Source: JBCDIQ01 sp039024295 (GTDB lineage: Bacteria; Bacteroidota; Bacteroidia; J057). From it: 22,850 nt of DNA. Location: contig JBCDIQ010000040.1 in the NCBI GenBank assembly GCA_039024295.1, positions 1 to 22,850 on the forward strand, read 5' to 3'. The notes beneath the pieces are model-generated. The model had not been told where the DNA came from and did not search any database. It saw only the letters and a list, made by a program, of their open reading frames with translations. Shown in pieces: positions 7,081 to 16,549 of the stretch. Each line of letters starts with the position of its first letter. The first letter of the stretch is position 1. Position numbers and translations under genes: made by a program.

Positions 7081-7109
7081 AGCACCAGCTTCTTGAGCTG
7101 CTGTTTTTT
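7081..7109 (+). terminator. Second terminator-like hairpin, plus orientation
   Basis: AGCACCAGCT (7081-7090) pairs with AGCTGCTGTT (7096-7105) with one mismatch and one G-T pair, loop TCTTG, followed by TTTT. It touches the stop codon of the minus-strand PKD gene (7108-7110) and would block plus-strand read-through into that gene. Confidence 0.45.
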
Positions 7110-10100
7110 ATCGGATAAGCGTTATTGAATTTCTGCGTTGGATCCGATTGCCAGAAGGGTCTGTTCCTTCTATCAGCATCAGGTAAGAGCCCTCTGGCGC
7201 ATCCATTCCCCGAATTTTCCCGTCCCATGAGCTACTTGCCTGACGGGTCTGCCATACTACTTTCCCCCATCTGTTATACAGCCTGATTTGAACCTGACTG
7301 AGATTTAGCAGCTCAATGGTCAGTTCATCATTGTTTCCATCCCCATTTGGGCTGAATGCGTTTGCCACAAAACTCCTGGTTTGGGTTTCCTGACATCTTT
7401 CATTTGAATTGCTAAACAGGGCATTACCATTGGCTTCCTCCGCAGTTATCCGGTAACAATACGTGAGCGGTGCATCAAACCCATTGTTGGTCACGTGCTC
7501 ATAAGTGGTAACACCACCTGGAACACGTGCCAAATCTACAAACTGTCCCTGCATTTCGTCTAGCCACTGAATATGATAAGCCGCCACTCCGTCCGCCCAT
7601 CCCTCATAAGGGGTCCAGGTAAGCATGACTCGGTCTGATTGATATTCGTGCTGTAGAAAAATGCTGGTTGCGCCTTGACCTGCCTGGCTCTCATTGCCAC
7701 AACTGTCCTGTACGATCATTCGATACCGATACGACTGAGCCTGCACATCTGCGCCTACATCTTGATACTTGAGATTAGGTTGGTCCCAGGTCCCGCGTTC
7801 GATCACCTCAAAACCGGCTCCTGCATCACGTTCCAACCGATAATTGACCAAATGTCTGATAGGCGGTTTTTCCCATTCAATGGACACAAACTGGTTATTT
7901 TCCACGCTTGCCCGCAAAAGGTCGCTGCCATAGGTAGCAGTAGAAAGGGTAAGTGGGGTCTGGCTCGTATCACTCATTGAAGTGCTACCTTCTGAAAGGT
8001 GGATGGCTTCTACCCGGTAGCCCTGTACAGCACAACTTACATTTGTGTCAAGGTAGGTCGTGATGCCACCCGGAATTCTGTCTACAAATGATAAATCTGC
8101 TAAATCGTAGCCCTCAGCTCGATAGATGCGATAAGCAGCTACATGGTTCCAGCCAATATATGGAGACCAATCTAGCTGGATGGCATCATCAAGCGGCGTA
8201 GCCGTCAACTCCATGGTACAGTGAGCCTCGATTTCTAGTAGGTCCTCGGCATATTCACAATAATTGATTACCTGGAGCTTATAACAACTTATTTCTGTTT
8301 CGGGGGTAGCATCAATATCAAATAATACGGTATCCATCAGGTTATCACTGGAGCCTACCAATGTAGGTGCCCCCGTTGCTGAAATCCGGTACAGGTCATA
8401 CCTGGCAAAGTCATTCAATAGGTTGGGGTAGGAGGCAAAACTTACAGATACACTACGCCCACTGAGCACAGAAACCTGATGAATATGGGGACTTTCGGGT
8501 ACTTCATTCTGGATAACATCTACTGCATTAAATAGGGTTATGCTGTCTCTGCATCCATTGGAGTCAGTTACCGTTAGGGTAACATCATAGGTGCCAAATT
8601 GTGGGTACAGATAGGAACCCATGCTATCGGTACTGGTTGCCCCATCTCCAAATTCCCACAGCCAGTCTTTAATTGGCGTGATATTGATGGTAGAGTCTTC
8701 AAAAATAAAAGATTGCCCCTGGCATTGCTTAGGTATGGGAATGTGAAAGTTGGCAATGGGTGGGGTAAATACGGTGATGCTGTCGAGTATAGGGACCGAA
8801 ACCTGGCATCCCAATGTATCGGTTAAGAGCAACTTTGGGTAATAAATTCCAGGCTGCTCATATATATATGTAAGAGAGTCCCTGAAAAACAATTGTCCAT
8901 TATCACTGTCCCAGGTGATGACATCTGTATTGCTGCTGTTGGCTTTCAGGTGAACTTCCAGAGGAGGACATCCACTAATAGGAGACATGGTATAATTTCC
9001 CACGGGCCCATCCAGGTAAATGTAGTTGGGCCTTATGAATGTATCCCTACATCCGGTTTGGGTTTCAACCACCAACTCGACCTGGTAAGAACCTGGATAA
9101 GTATAGATGTGTAATGGGTTTTGGGAAAAACTGGTGGCACTATCTCCAAAATTCCAGTCCCATCCAATAATCGTGTGGGAAGTATCTGCTACCCCTGTGA
9201 AATCCACGAGCAATGGCGGACATTGCGCAAAGGTGGTATCTGCCTCGAAATAAGGAGATAAAGGATGAATAGTTATTGCTTGCAAGCGGGTAAAGGTGGT
9301 GTCACATCCATTGGTATCAGTAACAGTGAGGGTAATGTCATAGGTTCCAGGGGAAGCATAACTATGGCTGGGAACTTTGGTGGTGTCTGTGTTACCATCA
9401 CCAAAGTCCCACAGGTAGGTAAGCCCTTTTCCTGAAGAGCTATCTTGTATGTGAATAGGATGGTTGGGACAATCTAGCGCAAATGGAAGGTCAAAATAGG
9501 CTTTTGGTTGGGTGGCTTCAATTGAGCTGGAATCCACCATAGTTGCCTGGCATCCCTCCTGATCAGTTACTGTCAAGCCTGGACTGTAAACCCCTGGCTG
9601 CTGGTAGGTATGAACCGAATTTTGGGTGGAATCGGTTGTTGAGTCCCCAAAGGTCCAATTCCATGCAGTCAGGGGAGAAGTTGAGTACGAGCTATCTGAA
9701 AAGAAAACAGGCAAAGGAGAACATCCCTTAGGTGGACTTGCAGAGAAAGACAGGCTAGGCCCCCGTACTTCGATCTGATCTTTTAGGAACAAGCTGTCGC
9801 GACACCCTAGCTTATTTTCTACCCATAAAGAAACATCATAAAAACCTGGTTGAGTAAAGACTTGTTTCGGCGAGACTTGGTGGGAGGTATCTCCATTGCT
9901 CCAGGACCAAAACCACTTTACAGAATTTGTCGAAGAATCGGTGAACTGTATGGCGAGTGGATGACACCCATAGGCAGTATCTGTTTGTAAATTTGCCTGA
10001 ATGCTGTAAATCTCTACATTTTGACGAATGGTGTGGCGGCAGTTGGCCAGGTCATTTGTAACAGAAAGAGAAACGGGATATGTGCCCTCTTGTGTAAATG

Positions 10101-12048
10101 TGTGGGAGGTGTTACGAGAACTGTCAGTTGTACCATCCCCAAAGTCCCAGAACCAGGAATTAGCCTGTACAGAGGTATCTTGAAAATTGACAGTAAAGGG
10201 CAGGGTGCAACTAAAGGTAGTGTCCATGTTGAACCTGGCTACCGGAGCTGCCACATAAACCCTGCGTCTCTTGGTTAGGGTATCTTGGCAGCCTCTATCA
10301 ATGGTGATTAAGGTAATATCATAAAAACCCGTATCCTGGTAGGAGTGAACTGGTTCACAAACGCCAGATGTCCTTCCATCTCCGAAGGTCCACCTGCAGG
10401 CCTCATTAATGGGGGTTTGGTTAAAAAACCTGATGGCTTGTCCTACACACACGACTGTATCGCTTACCCGAAAAGCCGTAGCAGGGGGAGCCCCAACCTG
10501 GATGAACTCACTTTGGGTAGTACTGATGGAGCAGCCCTGGTTATTGGTTACAGTCAGGGTGACATCAAAACTACCTGAATCGGTGTAGACGTGGGTAGGG
10601 CTTTGGGTAGAGTCAAGGGTTCCATCGCCAAAATCCCAGGCCCAGGTCACGATGGGGAAATTAGAAGTAGTAAGGTTGAAAAACGGAACCGAGAGAGGTT
10701 TGCATCCTCTTAAACTTCCTGCCCAGAATTTCACCTCAGGCCCCCTGATCTGAATAAAGGCGGGCATGACCAGTTCGTCCCAACAACTGTCTACACTCAT
10801 GACCCTGAGGGTGACATCATAATCTCCCAGTGCTTGATAGGTATGCTTAGGGTTGGGCCCCGTGGCAGAATCTCCATCTCCAAACTTCCATTCCCAGGCG
10901 ATAGCACCTGTTGAGGTACTCTGAAATTCAACCTCCAGGGGCACCTGGCAACTCTTAACAGTATCAGCCACAAAACTGGCTACGGGTTTGGGATACACCA
11001 AAACAGTAGCCGTGTCAGATGAAGTACAGCCACCAGCACCGGAAAAGTTTACAATCACTTGCTGGGTTCCTGATTGATTAAAGGGATGCTGGATACCGTA
11101 AGCAGCATTTCCCCCTACACTCCAAGAATAGGTGCCTGGAAGGGTGTCGGTTTGGAGTGAAACTACTTCCCCCTGGCAAATGCTTAAAGGAGAGGCTGTT
11201 AGGTTAAGAGGAGGGTCCCCCAAATAAACTCCTTTGGGAATCAGCAGGGTATCGGTACAACCAACTGCGGTATTTATAATGTGTAAAATATCGAATGAGC
11301 CTAGCGTGTTGAAAAGGTGGGAAGGTTGATTGCTAAAGGAGGTTTGGCCATTTCCAAAATCCCAGAAATGGTTTCCAGAGGTATCTGTTGGGAAAAAAGA
11401 AGCCAAATGTGGCGTGGTACATCCAGTTGCAGGAGAGACACTAAACCCTGGATCTGGAGGAGGTAATACAGTTATAAAATTATCTTTTCGCAGGATACTT
11501 TTGCAGGCGTTAGAGTCTTCCACCACAAGGGTGACGTCAAAGGTGCCAGCAGTTAAGAATGCATATGAGGGGTAGCGTTGAATACTGCTTCCTCCATCCC
11601 CAAAATTCCAGGTCCATTTAGCTAACCCGGTGCTTCCCTTTTGAGTTAGGTCTGCAAACCCTACATGCTCACCTTCACAGAAGGTATAGCTTCCTGCATC
11701 GAAGGCTACCTGAGGATTAGCCCAGGCCTCTATGTATGCATTTTTTGTCAGAGAATCTTTGGTGCCATCTGAAAAGGTGACCACTAATTTGATGTCGTAA
11801 AGGCCCGAATTTGAAAATACCGCGGTTGGGTTCGAATTAGTAGAGATGGCTCCATTGTCAAAATCCCATAAATGGCTTACCGGATTACCGGGAGTGAGAT
11901 CAGTGAAGCTAACAACCAAGGGTGCGCATGCAGTTTGCCGATTTGCACTAAAATCCACCTGCGCCAGTAAATCTCCTGAAATGAACATATAAATTCCCAA
12001 AACCAAGGGAAATATACCGGAGAACCTGGTAAAAAAAGATTGCCTCAT
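7108..12048 (-). CDS. Giant PKD-repeat surface/secreted protein with type IX secretion sorting domain
   Basis: 1646 residues. Order: Sec signal peptide (1-30, ending in LLAQ), about 14 PKD-like repeats of about 80-85 residues (about 31-1195, most with a WDFGDG-type core), four fibronectin-III-like domains (about 1200-1555; the second and fourth share a PYxGW and PGGxTTY pattern), then a CHU_C/type B gliding-motility C-terminal domain (about 1559-1646: ANAFSPNGDGNND, RLYNRWGKVVW, WDGK, PEGSY). The C-terminal domain marks it for export by the type IX secretion system. Nearly every PKD unit has one Cys before the strand leading to the core and one in the closing GC motif, so each is probably disulfide-braced. 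Two repeats (fourth and thirteenth) have lost the FGDG core. Likely an adhesin, matrix or motility-related surface fibre; ligand unknown. It is monocistronic and divergent from the MoxR gene 277 bases away. Confidence 0.93.
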   Translation of the reverse strand: MRQSFFTRFSGIFPLVLGIYMFISGDLLAQVDFSANRQTACAPLVVSFTDLTPGNPVSHLWDFDNGAISTNSNPTAVFSNSGLYDIKLVVTFSDGTKDSLTKNAYIEAWANPQVAFDAGSYTFCEGEHVGFADLTQKGSTGLAKWTWNFGDGGSSIQRYPSYAFLTAGTFDVTLVVEDSNACKSILRKDNFITVLPPPDPGFSVSPATGCTTPHLASFFPTDTSGNHFWDFGNGQTSFSNQPSHLFNTLGSFDILHIINTAVGCTDTLLIPKGVYLGDPPLNLTASPLSICQGEVVSLQTDTLPGTYSWSVGGNAAYGIQHPFNQSGTQQVIVNFSGAGGCTSSDTATVLVYPKPVASFVADTVKSCQVPLEVEFQSTSTGAIAWEWKFGDGDSATGPNPKHTYQALGDYDVTLRVMSVDSCWDELVMPAFIQIRGPEVKFWAGSLRGCKPLSVPFFNLTTSNFPIVTWAWDFGDGTLDSTQSPTHVYTDSGSFDVTLTVTNNQGCSISTTQSEFIQVGAPPATAFRVSDTVVCVGQAIRFFNQTPINEACRWTFGDGRTSGVCEPVHSYQDTGFYDITLITIDRGCQDTLTKRRRVYVAAPVARFNMDTTFSCTLPFTVNFQDTSVQANSWFWDFGDGTTDSSRNTSHTFTQEGTYPVSLSVTNDLANCRHTIRQNVEIYSIQANLQTDTAYGCHPLAIQFTDSSTNSVKWFWSWSNGDTSHQVSPKQVFTQPGFYDVSLWVENKLGCRDSLFLKDQIEVRGPSLSFSASPPKGCSPLPVFFSDSSYSTSPLTAWNWTFGDSTTDSTQNSVHTYQQPGVYSPGLTVTDQEGCQATMVDSSSIEATQPKAYFDLPFALDCPNHPIHIQDSSSGKGLTYLWDFGDGNTDTTKVPSHSYASPGTYDITLTVTDTNGCDTTFTRLQAITIHPLSPYFEADTTFAQCPPLLVDFTGVADTSHTIIGWDWNFGDSATSFSQNPLHIYTYPGSYQVELVVETQTGCRDTFIRPNYIYLDGPVGNYTMSPISGCPPLEVHLKANSSNTDVITWDSDNGQLFFRDSLTYIYEQPGIYYPKLLLTDTLGCQVSVPILDSITVFTPPIANFHIPIPKQCQGQSFIFEDSTINITPIKDWLWEFGDGATSTDSMGSYLYPQFGTYDVTLTVTDSNGCRDSITLFNAVDVIQNEVPESPHIHQVSVLSGRSVSVSFASYPNLLNDFARYDLYRISATGAPTLVGSSDNLMDTVLFDIDATPETEISCYKLQVINYCEYAEDLLEIEAHCTMELTATPLDDAIQLDWSPYIGWNHVAAYRIYRAEGYDLADLSFVDRIPGGITTYLDTNVSCAVQGYRVEAIHLSEGSTSMSDTSQTPLTLSTATYGSDLLRASVENNQFVSIEWEKPPIRHLVNYRLERDAGAGFEVIERGTWDQPNLKYQDVGADVQAQSYRYRMIVQDSCGNESQAGQGATSIFLQHEYQSDRVMLTWTPYEGWADGVAAYHIQWLDEMQGQFVDLARVPGGVTTYEHVTNNGFDAPLTYCYRITAEEANGNALFSNSNERCQETQTRSFVANAFSPNGDGNNDELTIELLNLSQVQIRLYNRWGKVVWQTRQASSSWDGKIRGMDAPEGSYLMLIEGTDPSGNRIQRRNSITLIR

Positions 12049-12325
12049 AGCAACGACTGCTCAATGTTAACTATTGACTCATGGGACGGTGCTAAAATTG
12101 AGAAAAAACAAATGATGAAATGAGTGTTATGTATAAAATAACTAACATGAAATTTTCCAATATGCCGATTTTATAACATCTGTCGATAGGAGACTCACGA
12201 CAAGTTTTAATGAATTCACCTGAATACCTTTCGAGCAAAAGAACTATTTCAAAGCAGGAGAAGCATGTTTCAGCTATTTTTTATAATATGCCGCTCCATT
12301 TCCTTTTTATCCCAATTAAAAAAGT

Positions 12326-13306
12326 GTGACACAACTCTCCCTGGAAGCATCATCTGAATACCTGGAAAAAGTTCAACGACTCAAAAATGAGGTCGGGCGT
12401 GTGATTGTGGGGCAGCAGCACATGGTAGATCGGTTGCTTATGGGGTTGTTTTGTAATGGTCATGTCTTGCTGGAAGGGGTTCCCGGGCTTGCCAAAACCC
12501 TGACAGTAAGCACCCTGTCTCAAAGCTTAAACCTTGATTTTAAGCGGATACAATTTACACCTGACTTGTTGCCTGCTGACTTGATTGGCACCATGATTTA
12601 TAACCAGCAGGACCGTAAGTTTGAGGTGAAGAAAGGACCGGTTTTCACAAATGTGTTGCTTGCAGATGAAATCAACCGTTCCCCTGCCAAGGTGCAGTCT
12701 GCTTTACTGGAAGCCATGCAAGATCGCCAAGTGACTATTGGAGACAGCACCTTTAAACTGGAAGCACCCTTTTTGGTCCTGGCGACCCAAAACCCCATTG
12801 ACCAGGAAGGTACCTACCCATTACCTGAGGCTCAGGTGGACCGCTTCATGATGAAGGTAACGGTAAATTATCCCAGTAAGGAAGAGGAAAAAGCCATCAT
12901 GAAAAGAATGGCCAAAACCGAACCTTCTGAAGAAGTAAGCCCCGTTATGGAGCCTGATGATATTTTCGCCATTCGGAAACTCATAGATCAGGTAAAGCTG
13001 AGTGAACCCCTGGCGGATTATCTGGTAGACCTGGTCATGGCCACCCGAACACCTGAGACCTATAACCTCAACCAGCTTGGTGCTTACATTGAGTATGGGG
13101 TTTCTCCGCGTGCTACCCTTGCCTTAAACCTCGCTTCCCGTGCCCATGCATTTCTGGAGGGAAGAGATCATACCTTACCCGAAGATGTGAAAGCAGTGGC
13201 CCCGGATGTCCTTAACCACAGGCTAATCCTTACCTACGAGGCGGAAGCAGATGAAATTACCCCCCAAAATTGCGTTGAGCAGATTTTATCTCAAGTGAAA
13301 ATATAA
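12326..13306 (+). CDS. MoxR-family AAA+ ATPase
   Basis: 326 residues from GTG 12326. Walker A GVPGLAKT (51-58), Walker B LLADE (111-115), sensor-1 Asn in ATQNP (about 156) and the arginine-finger region QVDRF (170-174) are all present, as are the NRSPAKVQSALLEAMQDRQVTIG insert and a C-terminal lid domain, so it should be an active hexameric ATPase. MoxR proteins act as chaperones for maturation of partner proteins, commonly VWA or DUF58 proteins encoded next door. No such partner is present here: the next gene is the polysaccharide export lipoprotein, 67 bases downstream, and upstream is the divergent PKD gene. It may be an orphan or serve the envelope genes on either side. No ATG lies before the conserved N-terminus, which supports the GTG start. 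Confidence 0.93.
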   Translation: MTQLSLEASSEYLEKVQRLKNEVGRVIVGQQHMVDRLLMGLFCNGHVLLEGVPGLAKTLTVSTLSQSLNLDFKRIQFTPDLLPADLIGTMIYNQQDRKFEVKKGPVFTNVLLADEINRSPAKVQSALLEAMQDRQVTIGDSTFKLEAPFLVLATQNPIDQEGTYPLPEAQVDRFMMKVTVNYPSKEEEKAIMKRMAKTEPSEEVSPVMEPDDIFAIRKLIDQVKLSEPLADYLVDLVMATRTPETYNLNQLGAYIEYGVSPRATLALNLASRAHAFLEGRDHTLPEDVKAVAPDVLNHRLILTYEAEADEITPQNCVEQILSQVKI

Positions 13307-13373
13307 GTTGCACGGTTTTTGTTTTTGTTTTCCGACACGCTGTTTTTCACCTAATTAAGGTAGTAAATCGTTC

Positions 13374-14141
13374 ATGAAACGCCTCCTCAGGTTTCTTCCA
13401 CTCTGTATCTTTCTGGCTTGTTCTGCTTGTATTACCCCTAAGCAGACCCTTTATTTTCAAAATGCGCCTTTTTCCACCGATTCTTTGGTGGTGTATGAAG
13501 CGCAGAGAGATTTATACAAATTAAAGGCAGATGACGTTCTCTCAATCAGGGTTCAGAGTTTCAATCCCAAAAATTCAGCTTATTTAAACCGAGAATTAAA
13601 AGGCGGGCAATTTAACCCCATCCTATTATATGTGAATGGGTATTCAGTTGATGATTCTGGATATGTAAATATGCCTTCCCTTGGCAAACTGAAAGTAGGA
13701 GGGCTGACCACTTCTCAAGCAAGGAGCCTCATTCAGACCGAAGTGGACAAGTCCTTAACGGGAGCATCTGTATTTGTTACCTTGGTTAGCTTTCAAATTT
13801 CTGTGATGGGCGAAGTAGGAAAACCAGGACAATTCACCATTTATAACGATCAAGTCACCCTTCTAGAGGCACTTGCGATGGCTGGAGACTTGAGGGAATT
13901 TGCCAATCGTCAAAAAATAACCTTGCTGCGAAACAACGAAATTGGGGCTAACGTCATAGAATTAGACCTCACCGACCCCAATATCCTTAAATCTCCCTAT
14001 TATTTCCTTATGCCAAATGATGTGATTTATGTGGAGCCCCTTGAGATGAAAAACGATCGGTCGAACCTGGCAAACCTCAATATATTAAGTGTACTTTTAG
14101 CTGGTATTTCTACATTTGTTGTATTACTTAGCTTAAATTAA
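13374..14141 (+). CDS. Wza-like polysaccharide export lipoprotein
   Basis: 255 residues. The N-terminus has a lipoprotein signal (lipidation at C16 or C19 in LACSAC). It is followed by a Poly_export domain (about 45-130: LKADDVLSIRVQSFNP, then DDSGYVNMPSLGKLKVGGLTTSQA) and an SLBB domain (about 140-220: ISVMGEVGKPGQFTIYNDQVTLLEALAMAGDL). A hydrophobic C-terminal helix (about 235-255) may cross a membrane, as in the short Bacteroidota relatives of Wza. It should form the outer-membrane or periplasmic channel for capsule or exopolysaccharide export, working with the Wzc-type protein encoded 53 bases downstream. First structural gene of the polysaccharide locus; intact. Confidence 0.93.
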   Translation: MKRLLRFLPLCIFLACSACITPKQTLYFQNAPFSTDSLVVYEAQRDLYKLKADDVLSIRVQSFNPKNSAYLNRELKGGQFNPILLYVNGYSVDDSGYVNMPSLGKLKVGGLTTSQARSLIQTEVDKSLTGASVFVTLVSFQISVMGEVGKPGQFTIYNDQVTLLEALAMAGDLREFANRQKITLLRNNEIGANVIELDLTDPNILKSPYYFLMPNDVIYVEPLEMKNDRSNLANLNILSVLLAGISTFVVLLSLN

Positions 14142-14194
14142 CAATCGAGTTATCCGTCTCTTGTCCTTGACCCACTAATGTCAGGCCCTGAATT

Positions 14195-16549
14195 ATGTCA
14201 CAAGTAAACGAACAGGATACGCTAGACTTAAAAGAAATCATCGGAGGAGTGACCTCCAGATGGTATTACTTTGTAATTGGGTTGGCGATTATGGTACCGC
14301 TTGGTTTCCTATTGCTCAAATCTTCTCCTGATATTTTTAAAGTCCAGGCTACCCTGTTATTAGATGATAAAAGTAATGATGCCATGACATCCCGCAAGTT
14401 CATGAAAGAACTGGGGCTGTTGGTGCCAAAGTCTGAACTAGAAGATGAGGTTGGAATCCTTTCTTCCTACGATTTAATCCGCGAAGTAGTACAGCGAGCT
14501 GACCTAACCATTGAATATTACAAAACGGGCAGGTTCAGAGATCAGCCTTATCACCGCGACGATTTCCCGTTTATCGTGGAAGTAGATTCTTCAAAGCTAC
14601 AGCTGTTGAATGTGCCCATTTATGTTACGCTAATTGATGACAGCAGCTTCAGAATTCGGGTATCAGCCAAGGACGCTAAGCGATTTGATACTCGGTCAGG
14701 GAAAGCCAAAGAAATTCTGGATGCGGTAGAAATTAATGAGGTGTATCCCATAGCGGGACAAGTGGAAGCGGGGTTACCGTTTGTGATTAACTTCAAGGAG
14801 GGCAGGATGAAAAAAGGAGATAACTCTACCTATTTTATTCTGAAGGGACTGAATGCATTAGCTGAACGCTACCAAAGAAAGTTAAAAGTAACCCCCTTGA
14901 CGGATGATGGGAACATGGTGGAGCTGATCTCTACCGGGCAAGTGGTTGCCTCAGAGACAGAATTTATTAATACCCTGATGGAGGTTTTTATCGAGCGGGA
15001 AAGAACCAAGGTTCGAAACCTTGGCCTAAAGACGCTAAACTTCATCGATGCACAAATTACACATGCTGAAGACTCTTTGAGAGATGCTGAACAGCGACTA
15101 CTTGGGCTACGATCTCGGGGAGATAGTTACGTGGATGTGAATGCTTCTGCTCAGCGGTTGAGTGGCAGGTTGACGGAATTAGAACGGGATAGAAATGACC
15201 TGACTTCTCGGCTGAATTATTACACTTACATTAAAAAAACGCTTGACGAAAATAATGAATTGGCCGACGTGGTGGCTCCTTCTGCCATGGGGATAAATGA
15301 TCCTTTGCTGAGTAGGTTACTTGTCAAGCTGTCAGATCAGCAGCAGGAACGTGCCGCACTCAGTTATTCGGTTAAGGAGGGGCATCCTGAGTTGGTTAAG
15401 CTGGATCGACAGATCCTTAACACACGTGCAGCCTTGAAGGAGAATGTCTCCAACATGGTGAGTTCCACTGAGATTGCTCTTCGCGACGTAGAAGGAGAGT
15501 CGAGAAACACAAGAGGAAAACTTATCCAGCTACCAAGCATTCAGACCAAACTTACCGGCCTGGGACGTCTTGAAAAGGTATCTGCTGACATCTACCGATA
15601 CCTCTTGGAAAAACGGCAGCAGGTAATGATTGCCTTGGCAAGTTCCTCTGTTGACAAGGTGGTGATTGACTATGCTAGAATGAGGGGCAAAGTAGGTCCC
15701 AAACCTCCTTTGTACTTAGGAGCGGCTGGATTTCTGGGATTGGTTCTTCCTATATTATTCATGATCATCTCTGATTTCTTTGACGACCGAATCAAAGGGG
15801 AAGGGGATTTGACTAAATCCAGCCAGATTCCTGTTGTGGGATATATTCTCCAGGGAAGCAAAGACAGTGTGCTAATCGGGGCAACCAATGCCAACCGGGC
15901 CCTAGCCGAGTCTTTCAGGGCAGTTCGGGTAACCCTGCAGTACCTCATTGCAGGCAAGAAAAAAATGGTCATTGGGCTTACTTCCTCTCAATCCGGTGAA
16001 GGAAAAACCTTTTGTGCAGCGAATCTAAGTGTGGTTATGGCTCAATCAGGCAAACGAACTGTTCTGATTGATGCGGATTTAAGGAAACCCAAATATGACA
16101 AGTATTACGAAAATGAGTCTAACAAAATTGGGCTTTCCTCATATTTGGCTGGGTTGAACCAGGAAGAGGAAATTGTTCGTTCCACACACATTCCCAACCT
16201 AGACATTGTTCCTTCAGGTCCGGTCGCTTCAGATGCAGTGGATTTGATTTCAAAACCCAGACTAGAAAGTTTAATCAATACGATGAGGGATCGGTATGAT
16301 TATGTCATCATCGATACCCCTCCCTTGGGCTTGGTTTCCGATTACCTTATCATCAAAGAATACACCGATTACAACATTTATGTTGTGCGTCATGGTTACA
16401 CAGACACCAAAGCCCTTGATCGGATCAATGAGCTGTACAATACCGAACGCATCACAAACTTAGGACTCATCATCAACGGTGTTAAATCGATATCATCTTA
16501 TGGATACAACAAAGGCAACTACGGCTACTACCTTGCTGACGGAAAATAA
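14195..16549 (+). CDS. Wzc-like polysaccharide co-polymerase and tyrosine autokinase
   Basis: 784 residues. An N-terminal Wzz-type chain-length domain follows TM1 (about 23-42) and carries a long coiled-coil periplasmic part (about 270-430). TM2 lies at about 502-522. The cytoplasmic BY-kinase domain has Walker A (SGEGKT, about 599-604), Walker A' (VLIDADLRKP, about 622-631) and Walker B (VIIDTPP, about 702-708). Five tyrosines crowd the last 16 residues (SYGYNKGNYGYY), the usual autophosphorylated tail. Such proteins control polymer length and export with Wza, through cycles of phosphorylation; a matching low-molecular-weight or PHP phosphatase is not seen in the window. The tail-coding DNA also holds the start of the next gene (50-base overlap), so translation of the two is probably coupled. 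Confidence 0.95.
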   Translation: MSQVNEQDTLDLKEIIGGVTSRWYYFVIGLAIMVPLGFLLLKSSPDIFKVQATLLLDDKSNDAMTSRKFMKELGLLVPKSELEDEVGILSSYDLIREVVQRADLTIEYYKTGRFRDQPYHRDDFPFIVEVDSSKLQLLNVPIYVTLIDDSSFRIRVSAKDAKRFDTRSGKAKEILDAVEINEVYPIAGQVEAGLPFVINFKEGRMKKGDNSTYFILKGLNALAERYQRKLKVTPLTDDGNMVELISTGQVVASETEFINTLMEVFIERERTKVRNLGLKTLNFIDAQITHAEDSLRDAEQRLLGLRSRGDSYVDVNASAQRLSGRLTELERDRNDLTSRLNYYTYIKKTLDENNELADVVAPSAMGINDPLLSRLLVKLSDQQQERAALSYSVKEGHPELVKLDRQILNTRAALKENVSNMVSSTEIALRDVEGESRNTRGKLIQLPSIQTKLTGLGRLEKVSADIYRYLLEKRQQVMIALASSSVDKVVIDYARMRGKVGPKPPLYLGAAGFLGLVLPILFMIISDFFDDRIKGEGDLTKSSQIPVVGYILQGSKDSVLIGATNANRALAESFRAVRVTLQYLIAGKKKMVIGLTSSQSGEGKTFCAANLSVVMAQSGKRTVLIDADLRKPKYDKYYENESNKIGLSSYLAGLNQEEEIVRSTHIPNLDIVPSGPVASDAVDLISKPRLESLINTMRDRYDYVIIDTPPLGLVSDYLIIKEYTDYNIYVVRHGYTDTKALDRINELYNTERITNLGLIINGVKSISSYGYNKGNYGYYLADGK

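Noticed and set aside
7108..12048. Possible DNA-level tandem repeats or a CRISPR-like array in the PKD gene
   Set aside because: The repetition is at the protein level (about 80-residue PKD units). The DNA units are diverged, not identical, and lack regular spacers.
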